A DNA stretch of 64,000 nt from Bacillota bacterium (GCA_023390815.1 JAEWCC010000014.1:1-64000), one strand, 5' to 3'; counted from the stretch's first letter, positions 33,017 to 42,647 are shown. The notes: generated by a model from the letters alone, not told the origin. Numbers and translations: made by a program.

Positions 33017-33409
33017 ATGCAGATCGATGTGACGCAGATTATCATCGCGGGGGTGGGCGTGCTGTTCACCGCGGTGATCGTGCCGCTGGTGAGGGCGGCG
33101 TTCGGCTGGCTGAAGGGCAAGACGCAAAACGAGGCGCTTCGCGCCGCGCTGGACGAAGCGAAGACGGTGGCCGACAACGTGGTCGCGAGCCTTCAGGCGA
33201 GCGTGGTGGACGGAATTAAGCGGCGGAGCGCAGACGGGAAGCTGTCCGCGGAGGAAGCCATGGAGGTGGCCGACATGGCGGTGGAAATGTTTTTGAGCGA
33301 CATATCGGAGCGGTCGCTGGCGCTGCTCGAGAACAACGCGGACGACGTCACGGCGTTTATCGGCAACCTCATCGAGTCGCGGCTGGCGCAGCTTAAAAAG
33401 CAGGGGTGA
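33017..33409 (+). CDS. LLH-family phage holin
   Basis: A 130-residue protein with one N-terminal transmembrane segment (QIIIAGVGVLFTAVIVPLVRAAF) followed by a charged helical tail with LDEAKTVADNVVASLQ, a KLSAEEAMEVADMAVEMF segment and a C-terminal helix. This is the layout of LLH-type holins of Firmicutes phages, which open the membrane at the end of the lytic cycle. ATG 33017 follows AAAGGAGAAG. It is followed four bases later by another phage-type gene. No endolysin gene is adjacent on this strand; the NlpC/P60-like endolysin is 19 kb away in the other phage block. Confidence 0.75.
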   Translation: MQIDVTQIIIAGVGVLFTAVIVPLVRAAFGWLKGKTQNEALRAALDEAKTVADNVVASLQASVVDGIKRRSADGKLSAEEAMEVADMAVEMFLSDISERSLALLENNADDVTAFIGNLIESRLAQLKKQG

Positions 33410-33413
33410 GGGC

Positions 33414-33995
33414 ATGGCAGGTGCAAAGACGCCGGAGCAGCTGATTGAAGAACAGTATCAAAAGCTCATCGAAGCGCAGGCGGCCAAGATCGGCGCGGAT
33501 TACGACGTCAGCAAACAGCAGTACGAAAGCCGCCTCGCCGGGGCGGGCGCGGCGTATCAGCCGCTGCGCAACGAGGCGTACGGCAACAACGCGCTCGCGG
33601 AGCGGGCACGCAAGGAGAACCTGGCCAACATGGGGCTTTCGGGCGAGGGCGGCACATCGACCACGATTGAGCAGCGCAACACCCAAAGCCTTTTGTCCGG
33701 CCTGGGCGATATTTCGCGGCAGCAGAGGGGCTACGAGGACGAGATCACACTCGCGTTGGCCGGCCTCAATACGACGCGCGCCGCGGATTTGAGCAAGATG
33801 CGCTCCGAGCTGGAGTCCAAGAGAGCCGCCGCGCTGCTTGCGCAAAAACAGGCCGAAGCGGACGACACGCTGAACCGGGACCGGCTCGCAGCCTCGCAGG
33901 AGGAGGATCTGTTCTCGCGGTATTACCAGCTTTACAAGGCGCGGATGATCACGAAAAAGCAATTCGAGGACGCGACGGGCATCGATCTTAAGTAA
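33414..33995 (+). CDS. Helical coiled-coil protein of phage origin
   Basis: A 193-residue, almost fully helical, Ala/Glu/Gln/Arg-rich protein. A first coil (EEQYQKLIEAQAAKIGADYD, SKQQYESRLAGAGAAYQPLR) leads to a flexible NLANMGLSGEGGTSTT stretch, then a second coil (LESKRAAALLAQKQAEADD) and a short end, MITKKQFEDATGIDLK. Proteins like this occur beside holin genes or among internal virion proteins in Clostridia prophages, but I cannot name the family. It is coupled closely to the holin gene (4-bp gap), so one transcript is likely. Confidence 0.6.
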   Translation: MAGAKTPEQLIEEQYQKLIEAQAAKIGADYDVSKQQYESRLAGAGAAYQPLRNEAYGNNALAERARKENLANMGLSGEGGTSTTIEQRNTQSLLSGLGDISRQQRGYEDEITLALAGLNTTRAADLSKMRSELESKRAAALLAQKQAEADDTLNRDRLAASQEEDLFSRYYQLYKARMITKKQFEDATGIDLK

Positions 33996-34133
33996 GCGGG
34001 GCCGGTGCAAACGAAAATTCCGTCTGCGATATCACAAAAAGGTGTTTATGAGGCTCTGGCCGCAATGCCGCGCGAATATTCTTTTCATTGATGCGCAAAA
34101 TGAGAGCATATCGTGAAGAAAGAAGGCGCTGAT

Positions 34134-34853
34134 ATGAGAAAGATCATCCTGATGGTGGCATGCCTGCTGTGCATTGCCCTGCTGCTGCCCGCTTGTTCGG
34201 GAGGCGAATCGGGGAGCGCGAGCACGGTGCTGAGCGGCGGCCAGACACCCGGTGCAAATAACTCGCAGGGCCAGCAGGCTGGCAGCAGCCAGAGCCAGGG
34301 CGGCCAGGAACAGAAGATGATCAAGCCCGAGCAGCTGATCTCCAAGGACGAGGCAGCGACGCTGCTGGGCGAAACGGTTAAGGACGCGGCCAAGGGCGAG
34401 TATCCGATGCTGGGCCTTAACACATGCTTCTACGCGGCGGAGAAACCGGACTCCAAGGGCTATCTGCACGTGGGCATCATCCAGATGGGTCAGCAGGGCC
34501 AATCCGGCGGATCGGGCGGCGGAGGGCAATCCGGGCAATCCAGTCAGCCGAGTTCATCGGAGTCCAGCCAAGCCAGTCAGTCTTCGGGCGGCGGCAGTTC
34601 CGGCGGCGGGGAAGAGATGTCGGCCAAGACCCTTTACGAGGGCTTTAAAAAGCTGTTCTCCGATCCCAACAGCGTGCTGACGGGCCGCATCGGGGAGGAC
34701 GCTTTCGTATCCGCGCCGGGCATCAGCATACTTTCCGGACAATACTACATCTATGTCGCAGTGGGCAACGCAGATCCCTTAAAAGCGCAAACGATGGTCA
34801 AACAAGCAGCTGAGCTGGCCATGAACAACTTAAAACGCATTCAGGGAGAATAA
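34134..34853 (+). CDS. Lipoprotein of unknown function with low-complexity linkers
   Basis: A 239-residue lipoprotein. The signal MRKIILMVACLLCIALLLPACSG ends in the lipobox LPAC. A Ser/Gly/Gln-rich linker (residues 24-60) precedes a small domain with QLISKDEAATLLGE and LGLNTCFYAAEKPDSKGYLH; a second Gly/Ser/Gln-rich linker (about 130-165) splits it from a C-terminal part (MSAKTLYEGFKKLFSDPN, ISILSGQYYIYVAVGN). The two halves may fold together around the linker. GAAGG lies upstream of ATG 34134. It has its own terminator. Function is unknown. Confidence 0.7.
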   Translation: MRKIILMVACLLCIALLLPACSGGESGSASTVLSGGQTPGANNSQGQQAGSSQSQGGQEQKMIKPEQLISKDEAATLLGETVKDAAKGEYPMLGLNTCFYAAEKPDSKGYLHVGIIQMGQQGQSGGSGGGGQSGQSSQPSSSESSQASQSSGGGSSGGGEEMSAKTLYEGFKKLFSDPNSVLTGRIGEDAFVSAPGISILSGQYYIYVAVGNADPLKAQTMVKQAAELAMNNLKRIQGE

Positions 34854-34900
34854 ATACCTAAGACCCCTTCGAGCGCATCGCGCTTGCCCTGCATAACGGA

Positions 34901-34940
34901 AAAGACTAGCCCGGGGACAACCGTCGGGTTAGTCTTTTTT
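34901..34940 (+). terminator. Intrinsic terminator
   Basis: AAAGACTAGCCCG pairs with CGGGTTAGTCTTT (one G-T pair), followed by TTT. Confidence 0.85.
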
Positions 34941-35031
34941 CCCATGGGATATATTGTTTAATTGGTTAACCATGTTATAATATTCCCGGTAAACCCGCAC
35001 GGCTTGCAGCGCTGCATTGGGGAGAACAACG

Positions 35032-38000
35032 ATGGTTGAATCCGATGAAAGCATTTCCTTTTCGAAATTGAAATGGATGTTTGAAGAACAGCAAAGGCTG
35101 TTTTCTTTTGGCACCTGGGAATGGGACCTTCAAAATGATTCTTCCTGTTGGTCGGATGAAGCTCTCAGAATATTTGGGATAGAACCAAATTCCAGGCCCG
35201 ATGTTGTCATGCCAAATCGTCTGATGGATTCTGGCGAAAGGGAGAAAGCGCAGCAGGCTTTGCGCATAGCCATCGACACCGGAAAGCCCTTCAGCATGGA
35301 ATGCCGCATCGTCAGACCGGACGGGGTAATCCGATGTGTAGAAAGCCGGGGCGGCGCCTATTACGACGCGTGCGGCAAACCTTTGCGGGTATTCGGAACC
35401 ATTCAGGACGTGACTGAGCGGAAAAATGCCGAGTCGGAACGTAAGTATGAAATCGATTCGCTGCGTAAGCAGCTTCATGTACTCATGGACACCATTCCTG
35501 CAGGCGTGTTTATTTCTGATGCGGACGGAAAACTGCTGCACATCAACCGTTATGCCAGACAGATATGGGGCCACGCGCTGCCCCCAGCGCGGAATTGGAT
35601 GGAGTATAGCCTCTACAAGGGCTGCTGGTCCGGAACCGGCAAGCGGCTGGAAGCCGCGGAGTGGCCCGCGTCCCGCGCGCTGACCAAAGGTGAGACTGTG
35701 CTGGGCGAAGCCGTCGATATTGAACGGTTTGACGGAACCCGCGGCACGATCCTCGTTTGCGCTTCACCGGCCCGGGATTTATCCGGGAATATTACCGGCA
35801 GCATTGCGATCAACCTCGATATCACCGCACAGCGCAAGGCGGAAGAAGCGCTGAAAGCGAGCGCAGACAATTTCCGGATCATCTATGAAAACAGCCCGAT
35901 CGGAATCATCGTGGGCGATATGGATGGACGCGTATTGCAGAGTAATCCCGCCGCAGAAAAGATTTTGGGATATACAAAAGGAGAATTGCTGGGCAAGGTG
36001 TTTTCCGAGTTTACGCATCCGGATGATCTTATGATAGAAATGCCGCTGCTGTCTGAGCTTAAGAATGGCAAGCGGGACCAATATATCGTGGAGAAACGCT
36101 ACATTCGAAAGGATGGCCGGCATATCTGGGTGAAGCTGACGTGTACGCTGTATACAGGGAGCCGTGGCGAGACGCTGGGTTTTGCCATGGTCGAGGACAT
36201 CGGTGCGCGCAAGCGAAACGAAGAGCAGATCAAGAAACAAAACATTATCCTGCAGGCGATCAATCGGATCCACGAGACGGCACAGACTTGCGCGACTGCT
36301 GATAAACTGATTGACAAAGCGCTTCGAATCGTGGAGGAGCTCACGGGAAGTCCGGTTGCATTTATCGGCGAAGCTGGCGATAACATGAATTCCGAGGTAA
36401 AAACCGTCATTCTTGATAAGCAGTGCTGCATCGTTCGCCTGCCTTCCGGGCGTGTGGTTACGCGCCGACGTTTTTTCAATCAAGACCTATTGACTGGAGT
36501 GCTTTATAGCGCCAAGCCATTATGTACAGTTGTTCCCGCCTCGGATGAATGTCCGCCGGACGAGCGTATCGGCACTTTTCTCGGCATTCCTTTTATCCAG
36601 AATGGCAGAGTTCGCGGCATACTCGCGGTCGCAAACCGGATGGGCGGATATGAGCCGGAGCATCAGGAAATGCTGGAAACGTTGACACCGTCCATATTCC
36701 TTTCGCTGTTGAAACTGCGCGGCGAGGAAGCTGCGCGCGAAAACGAGCAGCTCATGCGCACCATCATGGACAGCGCATCGGACTTTCTGTTCGTAAAGGA
36801 TCGGGAAAGCCGCGTCTTGATGGTGAACAAGGCATATGGGGAAGTATTTGGCGTAGATATTAACGATGTTTTGGGCAAAAACGATTACGAGCTTTACCCG
36901 GATGCCGAGATGGCCAAAGGAGTCATTGAGAACGATCGGTATGTGATGCGTACCGGGAAGACGCTGGTTTGCCAGGAAGGCGCGATGACGGCAAATGGGC
37001 TAAAAACCTATCAGCTGGTAAAAGTTCCGTGGAAGGATACCAAAGACAGGGTGATGGGCGTATTGGGCATCGCGCATGATGTGACGGAGCTTAAAAACGC
37101 GAAAGATTCACTGGAACAAACGGTTGCTTCCCTTCGGATGAGCAAAGCGTACATCCATATACTCTATGAGACTACTGGCAGGCTGCTCTGCAGCCGGACT
37201 CCGCGTGAGGAGATTGACTCGCTGTGCGGTAAGGTGATGAAGTTTCTCGACTGTCATGTATTCTTCAATTACCTGACTGAGGATCACGAGGAGATGATGC
37301 ATCTCAATGCATGCGGGGGAGTGTCGGAACAGCAGCGGGAAGAAATTGAGTATCTGCCTCTGGGCGCTGCTGTATGCGGCTGTGTGGTGAGGGACAAATG
37401 CCGAATCGTCTCGGAGCATATCCAGACCACGTGCGACCCACGGACGGAACTGGTAAAATCCATGGGCATCCGCGCGTATGCCTGTCACCCGCTGTTGATG
37501 CATGATAAGGCGTTGGGTTCACTTTCCTTCGGTACGCGCACGAGGGATCGCTTCACCGATGACGAACTGATGCTGATGAAGAGCGTGGCGGAGAGCGTTG
37601 CGGTCGCAATCAGCCGAAAACAAGATGAGGAGACGCTCGTCCGCCAGGCGGAAGAGCTGAGGGTTGCGGACCGGCACAAGAATGAATTTTTAAGCACCCT
37701 CTCCCATGAGCTTCGTAATCCGCTGGCCACGATCTCCATGGGGCTTTCGCTGCTTGAGGCGACCGAAGACCGGGAGCAGCAAAGCAAAGCGCTGCAGATC
37801 ATGGAGCGGCAGGTCGGGCAGCTATGCCATCTTGTGGACGATTTGCTCAACCTCACACGCATCACCCGGAATAAGATCATACTGAAAAAGGAGAGACTGG
37901 ATTTGACCCGGCTTGTCATTTCCATTGCGGAGGACTATCAGGCACAGTTCGAGGATAAGCAGATCCGCTTTCATTGTTCCGTTCCGCACGTAATGATTTG

Positions 38001-38355
38001 GGTCGAAGCCGATCCGGTGCGCGTCAAGCAGATTGTCGGCAACGTTGTCGCGAATGCCTTGAAATTTACCGATTCGCACGGCGATGTTGAACTGTCGGTT
38101 GGTATAGAGAACGGCAGTGCCGCCATCCGGGTAAAGGACACGGGTCGGGGTATTGACGCGGCGTTTCTGGAACTTATATTCGACCCTTTTACACAGGCGG
38201 ATAACGCAATCGACAGGAAGAATGGCGGCCTGGGCTTGGGCCTTTCCATCGTAAAAGGGATTGCGGAGCTTCACGGCGGTAGCGTGAGCGCGGCCAGCGC
38301 GGGACGGGGAAAGGGGGCCGAATTTACGATCCGACTTCCTATCATGCAAAACTAA
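35032..38355 (+). CDS. Soluble multi-PAS/GAF sensor histidine kinase
   Basis: A 1107-residue kinase with no transmembrane segment. Rough order: PAS 25-130 (FGTWEWDLQNDSSCWSDEAL), PAS 150-265 (PAGVFISDADGKLLHINRYA), PAS 280-395 (IYENSPIGIIVGDMDGRVLQ), GAF 405-565, PAS 575-695 (DSASDFLFVKDRESRVLMVN), GAF 710-865, HisKA 880-945 with phosphorylated histidine in FLSTLSHELRNPL, and HATPase_c 985-1100 with N box NVVANALKF, G1 VKDTGRGID, F box FDPF and G2 GGLGLGLSIVKG. It must sense a cytosolic signal. No response regulator lies next to it, so it is an orphan; it also lacks a receiver domain. ATG 35032 follows GGGAGAACAACG. Confidence 0.92.
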   Translation: MVESDESISFSKLKWMFEEQQRLFSFGTWEWDLQNDSSCWSDEALRIFGIEPNSRPDVVMPNRLMDSGEREKAQQALRIAIDTGKPFSMECRIVRPDGVIRCVESRGGAYYDACGKPLRVFGTIQDVTERKNAESERKYEIDSLRKQLHVLMDTIPAGVFISDADGKLLHINRYARQIWGHALPPARNWMEYSLYKGCWSGTGKRLEAAEWPASRALTKGETVLGEAVDIERFDGTRGTILVCASPARDLSGNITGSIAINLDITAQRKAEEALKASADNFRIIYENSPIGIIVGDMDGRVLQSNPAAEKILGYTKGELLGKVFSEFTHPDDLMIEMPLLSELKNGKRDQYIVEKRYIRKDGRHIWVKLTCTLYTGSRGETLGFAMVEDIGARKRNEEQIKKQNIILQAINRIHETAQTCATADKLIDKALRIVEELTGSPVAFIGEAGDNMNSEVKTVILDKQCCIVRLPSGRVVTRRRFFNQDLLTGVLYSAKPLCTVVPASDECPPDERIGTFLGIPFIQNGRVRGILAVANRMGGYEPEHQEMLETLTPSIFLSLLKLRGEEAARENEQLMRTIMDSASDFLFVKDRESRVLMVNKAYGEVFGVDINDVLGKNDYELYPDAEMAKGVIENDRYVMRTGKTLVCQEGAMTANGLKTYQLVKVPWKDTKDRVMGVLGIAHDVTELKNAKDSLEQTVASLRMSKAYIHILYETTGRLLCSRTPREEIDSLCGKVMKFLDCHVFFNYLTEDHEEMMHLNACGGVSEQQREEIEYLPLGAAVCGCVVRDKCRIVSEHIQTTCDPRTELVKSMGIRAYACHPLLMHDKALGSLSFGTRTRDRFTDDELMLMKSVAESVAVAISRKQDEETLVRQAEELRVADRHKNEFLSTLSHELRNPLATISMGLSLLEATEDREQQSKALQIMERQVGQLCHLVDDLLNLTRITRNKIILKKERLDLTRLVISIAEDYQAQFEDKQIRFHCSVPHVMIWVEADPVRVKQIVGNVVANALKFTDSHGDVELSVGIENGSAAIRVKDTGRGIDAAFLELIFDPFTQADNAIDRKNGGLGLGLSIVKGIAELHGGSVSAASAGRGKGAEFTIRLPIMQN

Positions 38356-38409
38356 GAAAACCAAGCCTTAATGCGTCACGGCAGCCTCACTCGACCCGCA
38401 GATGCGCTG

Positions 38410-39174
38410 CTACACTGTCATAACCTCGACGCCGAGCTCCTTGAGCTTACCCAGAGATTCGTCGTCGATCTCGTTATCCGTAATAAGCAGATCAACATCC
38501 TCGAATTTGCATATGTTCACAAACGCGACTTTATTGAACTTGGAGTGGTCACTAAGCACAATGACCTCGCGCGAGGCTTTAATCATAAGCTTGCTCGCGG
38601 GGATCTCCTCGATGGAAAAGTTCATAAAACCGGTGTCAAAATCCACGGCGTCCACGCCGATAAACGCCTTGTCTGCGTGAATCTGGCTGATCATGTTCTC
38701 GGTAAAATATCCGTTGAGCGAGAAATGGTTCTTGCGCAGGCTGCCACCCAGAACCATGAGATCTACATTGTTGAAGTGCGAGAGTTCCACGGCGCTCATG
38801 AGGTCGTTTGTGGCAATATACAACGGCGAAATATCATGCAGCGTTTTGGAAAACTCGTGGATCGTGGTACCGCCGCTTAAAAGCAGCGTCTCGTTCGGGC
38901 TGATCAGGGAATGCGCAGCCTGGGCGATCCGGCTCTTCTCGTCGTAGAACATATCCTGTCTGGCTGAGAAAGGCGGCTCGAATGAAGTGGTCGATTTGCA
39001 GGCGACCGCACCGCCCCGAATGCGCCGCAGCGTATTCTGCGCCTCCAGTTCCTCGATATCCCGTCGGATTGTGGAATGCGAGACGTCCATCTTTCTGGCA
39101 AGATTTTCGATCGATATGATACCGTTGCGGGAGAGTTCCTCCAGCACGATTCCGATCCGCTGCTCCTTAAGCAT
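38410..39174 (-). CDS. DeoR/GlpR-family transcriptional regulator
   Basis: A 254-residue sugar-phosphate-responsive repressor. The N-terminal winged helix is MLKEQRIGIVLEELSRNGII then ISIENLARKMDVSHSTIRRD, with the family element IEELEAQNTLRRIRGGAV. The C-terminal DeoR sensor domain has LLSGGTTIHEFSKTL, ATNDLMSAVELSHFNNVDLM, KAFIGVDAVDFDTGFMNFS and VIVLSDHSKFNKVAF. It is the last gene of a minus-strand operon with two FAD enzymes and the DUF1667 protein, so it very likely controls that operon and the divergent transporter-kinase operon, with a phosphorylated intermediate as inducer. A palindrome TGCGAC..GTCGCA at 42747-42761 is a candidate operator. Confidence 0.9.
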   Translation of the reverse strand: MLKEQRIGIVLEELSRNGIISIENLARKMDVSHSTIRRDIEELEAQNTLRRIRGGAVACKSTTSFEPPFSARQDMFYDEKSRIAQAAHSLISPNETLLLSGGTTIHEFSKTLHDISPLYIATNDLMSAVELSHFNNVDLMVLGGSLRKNHFSLNGYFTENMISQIHADKAFIGVDAVDFDTGFMNFSIEEIPASKLMIKASREVIVLSDHSKFNKVAFVNICKFEDVDLLITDNEIDDESLGKLKELGVEVMTV

Positions 39175-39208
39175 ACGTGCTACTTCCTTTCCATTAGGTG
39201 TCCGAAAT

Positions 39209-39565
39209 CTATACAGTCAGGTCCTGCGTCGCAATGACACAGCAGCCTGTACCGAGTAAGTTTTTAAGTATGACATCGCCCATTGCGATGGGCAGCGCGG
39301 GCCTGTGCCGCTTTAATTCCTGTGCACACATGATCAGCATGCCCTTGGGAACGGCTTTGTCCGTTCGGACCGAAAACGGACGCTCGCAGCCCTGCGCTTT
39401 CATGTTGCCCGTAAGCACGCGCAGCGGCTCTACGGCTTCCTGCCCGGCGTATTCGGCTCCGCGCTTGCAGCTTTGGCCCGTAACGGAGACGACACTGCCG
39501 TCTTTGATTTTAACCGTAAGGCGGCAGCCCAGGGGGCAATTGATGCATACGAGTTGTTTTTCCAC
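39209..39565 (-). CDS. DUF1667 iron-sulfur protein
   Basis: A 118-residue protein that starts at GTG 39565 with GGAGGGAC upstream. The N-terminus, LVCINCPLGCRLTVKIKDG then VTGQSCKRGAEYAGQE, has the CxxCPxGC...C pattern of the 4Fe-4S domain of molybdopterin oxidoreductases, but no molybdenum-binding domain follows. The rest ends in VILKNLLGTGCCVIATQDL, the DUF1667 tail. In many anaerobic Firmicutes and Thermotogae this gene follows two FAD oxidoreductases in glycerol-3-phosphate oxidation operons, as here. It is thought to carry electrons within that complex. Confidence 0.87.
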   Translation of the reverse strand: MEKQLVCINCPLGCRLTVKIKDGSVVSVTGQSCKRGAEYAGQEAVEPLRVLTGNMKAQGCERPFSVRTDKAVPKGMLIMCAQELKRHRPALPIAMGDVILKNLLGTGCCVIATQDLTV

Positions 39566-39700
39566 CTGCGTCCCTCCCTATAGCCAAAATCAAACAGACC
39601 CAATAGTAAAATGCCTGAGACTTACCGGCCCACAACCCTGTGCGCGTGGCGAATGGATACCGTTTTCCCGATGATATCTGCGGCGACTGTGCCAAAAGAC

Positions 39701-40951
39701 TCAGTCTTCCGTTTGAACCCGGATGGTTCCCGTGATGTCAGCCCTGCTTATTGGTATCTCATACATTTCCCCGGGAGTCAATACCCGGGTTTTTTTACGC
39801 GCAATCTGCACACCGCCGGACCACACCGAAACCTGGCGGCTTAAGTACTTTGCGTCAGGGCGGAACTGCAGCGTGACCGTGTCGCTCTCACCGCTAAGAT
39901 ATATGCGCTGCGGAACGACACCGCGCACACCGGTGCCATCTTCCACCTCGACAGCTTCAAAATAACGCTCCCGCCGCTTTCCCTCGGCGTAGCGGGCGGC
40001 GTTCCGTCCTGCGCGCTCGCTTTCCAGAGAGACGAAATCCACGAGGTCGTGGACATGCAGCGCGTTGCCGCACGCGAATACGCCTTCCGCGGCGGTCATG
40101 AACATGTCGTCCACGACCGCCCCCCCTGTCACCGGGGAAATCGCGATACCCGCTTCATAAGCCAGCTCATTCTCGGGGATCAGCCCCACCGACAGCACCA
40201 GGGTGTCGCATGCGACGAAACGCTCGGTAGAGGGGATGGGCTTCCTGCAATCGTCCACTTCGGCAAGGTATACACCTTCCACGCGCTTTTCTCCCACGAT
40301 GCGCGTCACGGTGGTGCTGTAATACAACGGAATATCGAAGTCCTGCACACACTGCACGATATTGCGCATCAGCCCGCCCGAGTAGGGCATTACCTCGGCT
40401 ATGGCAATGACCTCTGCGCCTTCCAGCACGAATTGCCGTGCCATGATAAGGCCGATATCGCCCGAGCCGAGGATTACGATGCGCTTGCCAACCAGATACC
40501 CTTCGATATTCATATAGCGCTGCGCGGTTCCCGCGGTAACCACCCCGGCGGGGCGGCTGCCCGGTATCAGCAGCGCGCCGCGTGCGCGCTCCCGGCAGCC
40601 GGTCGCGATGACGATGGCTCCCGCTTCATATTCCGTAATCCCGTCGCGATTCATCGCCGTGATCATTCGCTCCTGATCAATGCTTAGCACGATGGTGTCG
40701 GTTTTGTAGTGGATATCCGTCTGGGCTATCGCATCGGTCAGCCTGTGTGCGTACTGGGTGCCGGTTAAGTCCTCGCCGAAACGGTGGATGCCGAAGCCGT
40801 TGTGGATGCACTGCCGCAGCACGCCGCCGAGATAAGGGCTGCGTTCAAATATCACAATGTTTTCTGCGCCGTGCTCCTTCGCCGCAAGTGCCGCCGAAAG
40901 TCCCGCGCAGCCGCCGCCGATCACGGCGATGTCGATACGCTGCCTGTTCAT
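39701..40951 (-). CDS. FAD-dependent pyridine nucleotide-disulfide-type oxidoreductase
   Basis: A 416-residue flavoprotein. The FAD-binding site is RIDIAVIGGGCAGLSAALAA, the second dinucleotide fold VGKRIVILGSGDIGLIMARQ, and the closing FAD motif AAEGVFACGNALHVHDLVDFV. An IHNGFGIHRFGEDLTG segment is characteristic of the partner enzyme in anaerobic glycerol-3-phosphate operons. It would pass electrons from the GlpA-like dehydrogenase to NAD or another carrier, with the DUF1667 protein. Start ATG 40951 overlaps the upstream stop (ATGA) and has GGAGGGGTC before it; the open frame further upstream is a shadow of the dehydrogenase gene. The complex probably sits at the membrane edge, but no anchor is seen. 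Confidence 0.88.
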   Translation of the reverse strand: MNRQRIDIAVIGGGCAGLSAALAAKEHGAENIVIFERSPYLGGVLRQCIHNGFGIHRFGEDLTGTQYAHRLTDAIAQTDIHYKTDTIVLSIDQERMITAMNRDGITEYEAGAIVIATGCRERARGALLIPGSRPAGVVTAGTAQRYMNIEGYLVGKRIVILGSGDIGLIMARQFVLEGAEVIAIAEVMPYSGGLMRNIVQCVQDFDIPLYYSTTVTRIVGEKRVEGVYLAEVDDCRKPIPSTERFVACDTLVLSVGLIPENELAYEAGIAISPVTGGAVVDDMFMTAAEGVFACGNALHVHDLVDFVSLESERAGRNAARYAEGKRRERYFEAVEVEDGTGVRGVVPQRIYLSGESDTVTLQFRPDAKYLSRQVSVWSGGVQIARKKTRVLTPGEMYEIPISRADITGTIRVQTED

Positions 40952-42432
40952 GACCCCTCCGGAACGCAGGTCTCGTAGGGGATGATCTCCGATCCTTCTC
41001 CGCACAGCGTAACCTCCGCCATAGGAATGCCCAGTTCTTCGGAGAGCAGACGTACGACCTCGGGGCCGCAGAACCCGCCCTGGCACCGCCCCATGCCTGC
41101 GCGCGTGCGCATCTTTACGGCGTTCACCGTCCGCGCGCCAATAGGGGAACGTATGGCGGCAAGTATCTCTGCACGCGTCACCTGTTCGCAGCGGCACACG
41201 ATCCTTCCGTAATTGGGATCGCTTACAATAGCCTCTCTTCGTTCCTCTGTGTTCATCCCGCGAAACGGCTTTTTGCATTCGCGCATTGGATTAAAATCCG
41301 GGTTGGCCTTAAAATTATACTTCTCCGCGGCCTGCCGTGCGATATCGCGGGCGATAGCGGGTGCAGCCGTGAGGCCGGGAGACTCGATGCCTGCGAGATT
41401 GAAAAAGCCCGGCGCGTCCTCGGCTTCACCGAGTATGAAGTCGTCGGTATCGGGGTGAGGGCGCAGCCCAGCAAACGCGCCGATCACCATTTGCCGCGGG
41501 AACTCCGGATAAACGCGGCTGATGGGCAGATGACGCCAGTTTCGTTCAAAATACGCCAGAATCTCTCCGGTGCCAATAGCGGTGGTGGATGTTTCGTCCT
41601 TGTCCGCGGCTTTGTGCGCATCGCACCCGAGCAGGATTGTACCGTCCGCCGTGGGCATCATTCCCATGCCCTTGGTATGCCCACCGCCCGGCAGACCCCG
41701 GGGCGTCTGGCTGATCGTGGCTTTCACGTAAGGCGCGAGCTTTTTGTCCAGTATCAGGTGCTCACCCTTGCGGGGGAGTATGGCAAACTTCCTGGAGCTG
41801 ATCATATTGTTGATATCATCCGCGTGAGTACCCGCGCAGTTAAATACGTACTTCGCTTCAAATGCGCCTCGATGGGTATCGATCCGGTATCCGCCTTCGA
41901 TCCTTTCGATATGCCGTACTTCTGTGTTCAGATGAAACGCTGCGCCGTTGACGGCGGCGTTCTCGCACATCGCGATCACGAGGGAATACGGGCAGACGAT
42001 GCCGCTTGTGGGCGCATACAGCCCGCCGGTGACCTCCTCGCCGAAGAAGCCTTCCTGCTCCAGCAGCTCGCCGCGGTGCATCACGCGCACACCCGGTACG
42101 CCATTTAAATCCGCGTTGCGCTTGAGACGGTACACCTCGGCCATATCCGCTTCGCTTGCCGCGAATACGACCATGCCATTGCGGCTGAACGGGACGGAAA
42201 GCTCTTCGCACAGCCGGTCGAACATCGCGTTGCCCGCTACATTATAGGTAGCTTTTTTCGTTCCATAGGCTGCGTCGTGCCCTGCGTGCACGGTCGCGGA
42301 ATTGCCCTTGCTGGCACCCGCGCAGATGTCGCTGCCCTTTTCGAGCACCTCAATCTTCAGCCGCCAGCGGCACAGCTCCCGCGCCAGCGCCGCTCCGGTT
42401 ACCCCCGCGCCGATGACGATTGCATCTGTCAT
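40948..42432 (-). CDS. GlpA-like FAD-dependent dehydrogenase with BFD [2Fe-2S] domain
   Basis: A 494-residue flavoenzyme of the glycerol-3-phosphate dehydrogenase/DAO family. The FAD fold is MTDAIVIGAGVTGAALAREL, and further motifs are GASKGNSATVHAGHDA, YVFNCAGTHADDINNMI and LAGIESPGLTAAPAIARDIA. The last 90 residues are a BFD-like domain with four cysteines (GRIVCRCEQVTRAEILAAI, GMGRCQGGFCGPEV), as in anaerobic GlpA. It probably oxidises a polyol phosphate or similar secondary alcohol. Because the linked kinase is not a clear glycerol kinase, the substrate may differ from glycerol 3-phosphate. ATG 42432 follows GCGGGG by about eight bases. It is the first gene of the minus-strand operon. Confidence 0.88.
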   Translation of the reverse strand: MTDAIVIGAGVTGAALARELCRWRLKIEVLEKGSDICAGASKGNSATVHAGHDAAYGTKKATYNVAGNAMFDRLCEELSVPFSRNGMVVFAASEADMAEVYRLKRNADLNGVPGVRVMHRGELLEQEGFFGEEVTGGLYAPTSGIVCPYSLVIAMCENAAVNGAAFHLNTEVRHIERIEGGYRIDTHRGAFEAKYVFNCAGTHADDINNMISSRKFAILPRKGEHLILDKKLAPYVKATISQTPRGLPGGGHTKGMGMMPTADGTILLGCDAHKAADKDETSTTAIGTGEILAYFERNWRHLPISRVYPEFPRQMVIGAFAGLRPHPDTDDFILGEAEDAPGFFNLAGIESPGLTAAPAIARDIARQAAEKYNFKANPDFNPMRECKKPFRGMNTEERREAIVSDPNYGRIVCRCEQVTRAEILAAIRSPIGARTVNAVKMRTRAGMGRCQGGFCGPEVVRLLSEELGIPMAEVTLCGEGSEIIPYETCVPEGS

Positions 42433-42541
42433 ATTAAAACCCCGCATCATCGTTCCGCTCTCGCATACCTGGCTGGATGGAACGAAATGAAAGAAAATGA
42501 CGCAATAATGTGGATTATGCAAATTGCCTTATCTGCTGATG

Positions 42542-42571
42542 ATAATAACATATATCGTTGTATGGTGTCAA
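42542..42571 (-). promoter_or_regulatory. Probable promoter of the FAD dehydrogenase operon
   Basis: On the minus strand TTGACA (42571-42566), 18-bp spacer, TATTAT (42547-42542). The start codon lies about 100 bp downstream. Confidence 0.65.
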
Positions 42572-42647
42572 TGATCACTAAAATATAGAAATTATTCGGT
42601 TTTTGCAGGCTGTTAACGCCTTTTTTTTATGATTCCACACATTCCGA

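Noticed and set aside
42607..42628. AGGC..GCCT plus eight T, terminator-like on the plus strand
   Set aside because: Only a 4-bp stem, no plus-strand gene upstream and it lies before the TTGACA promoter, so a terminator call is not supported.
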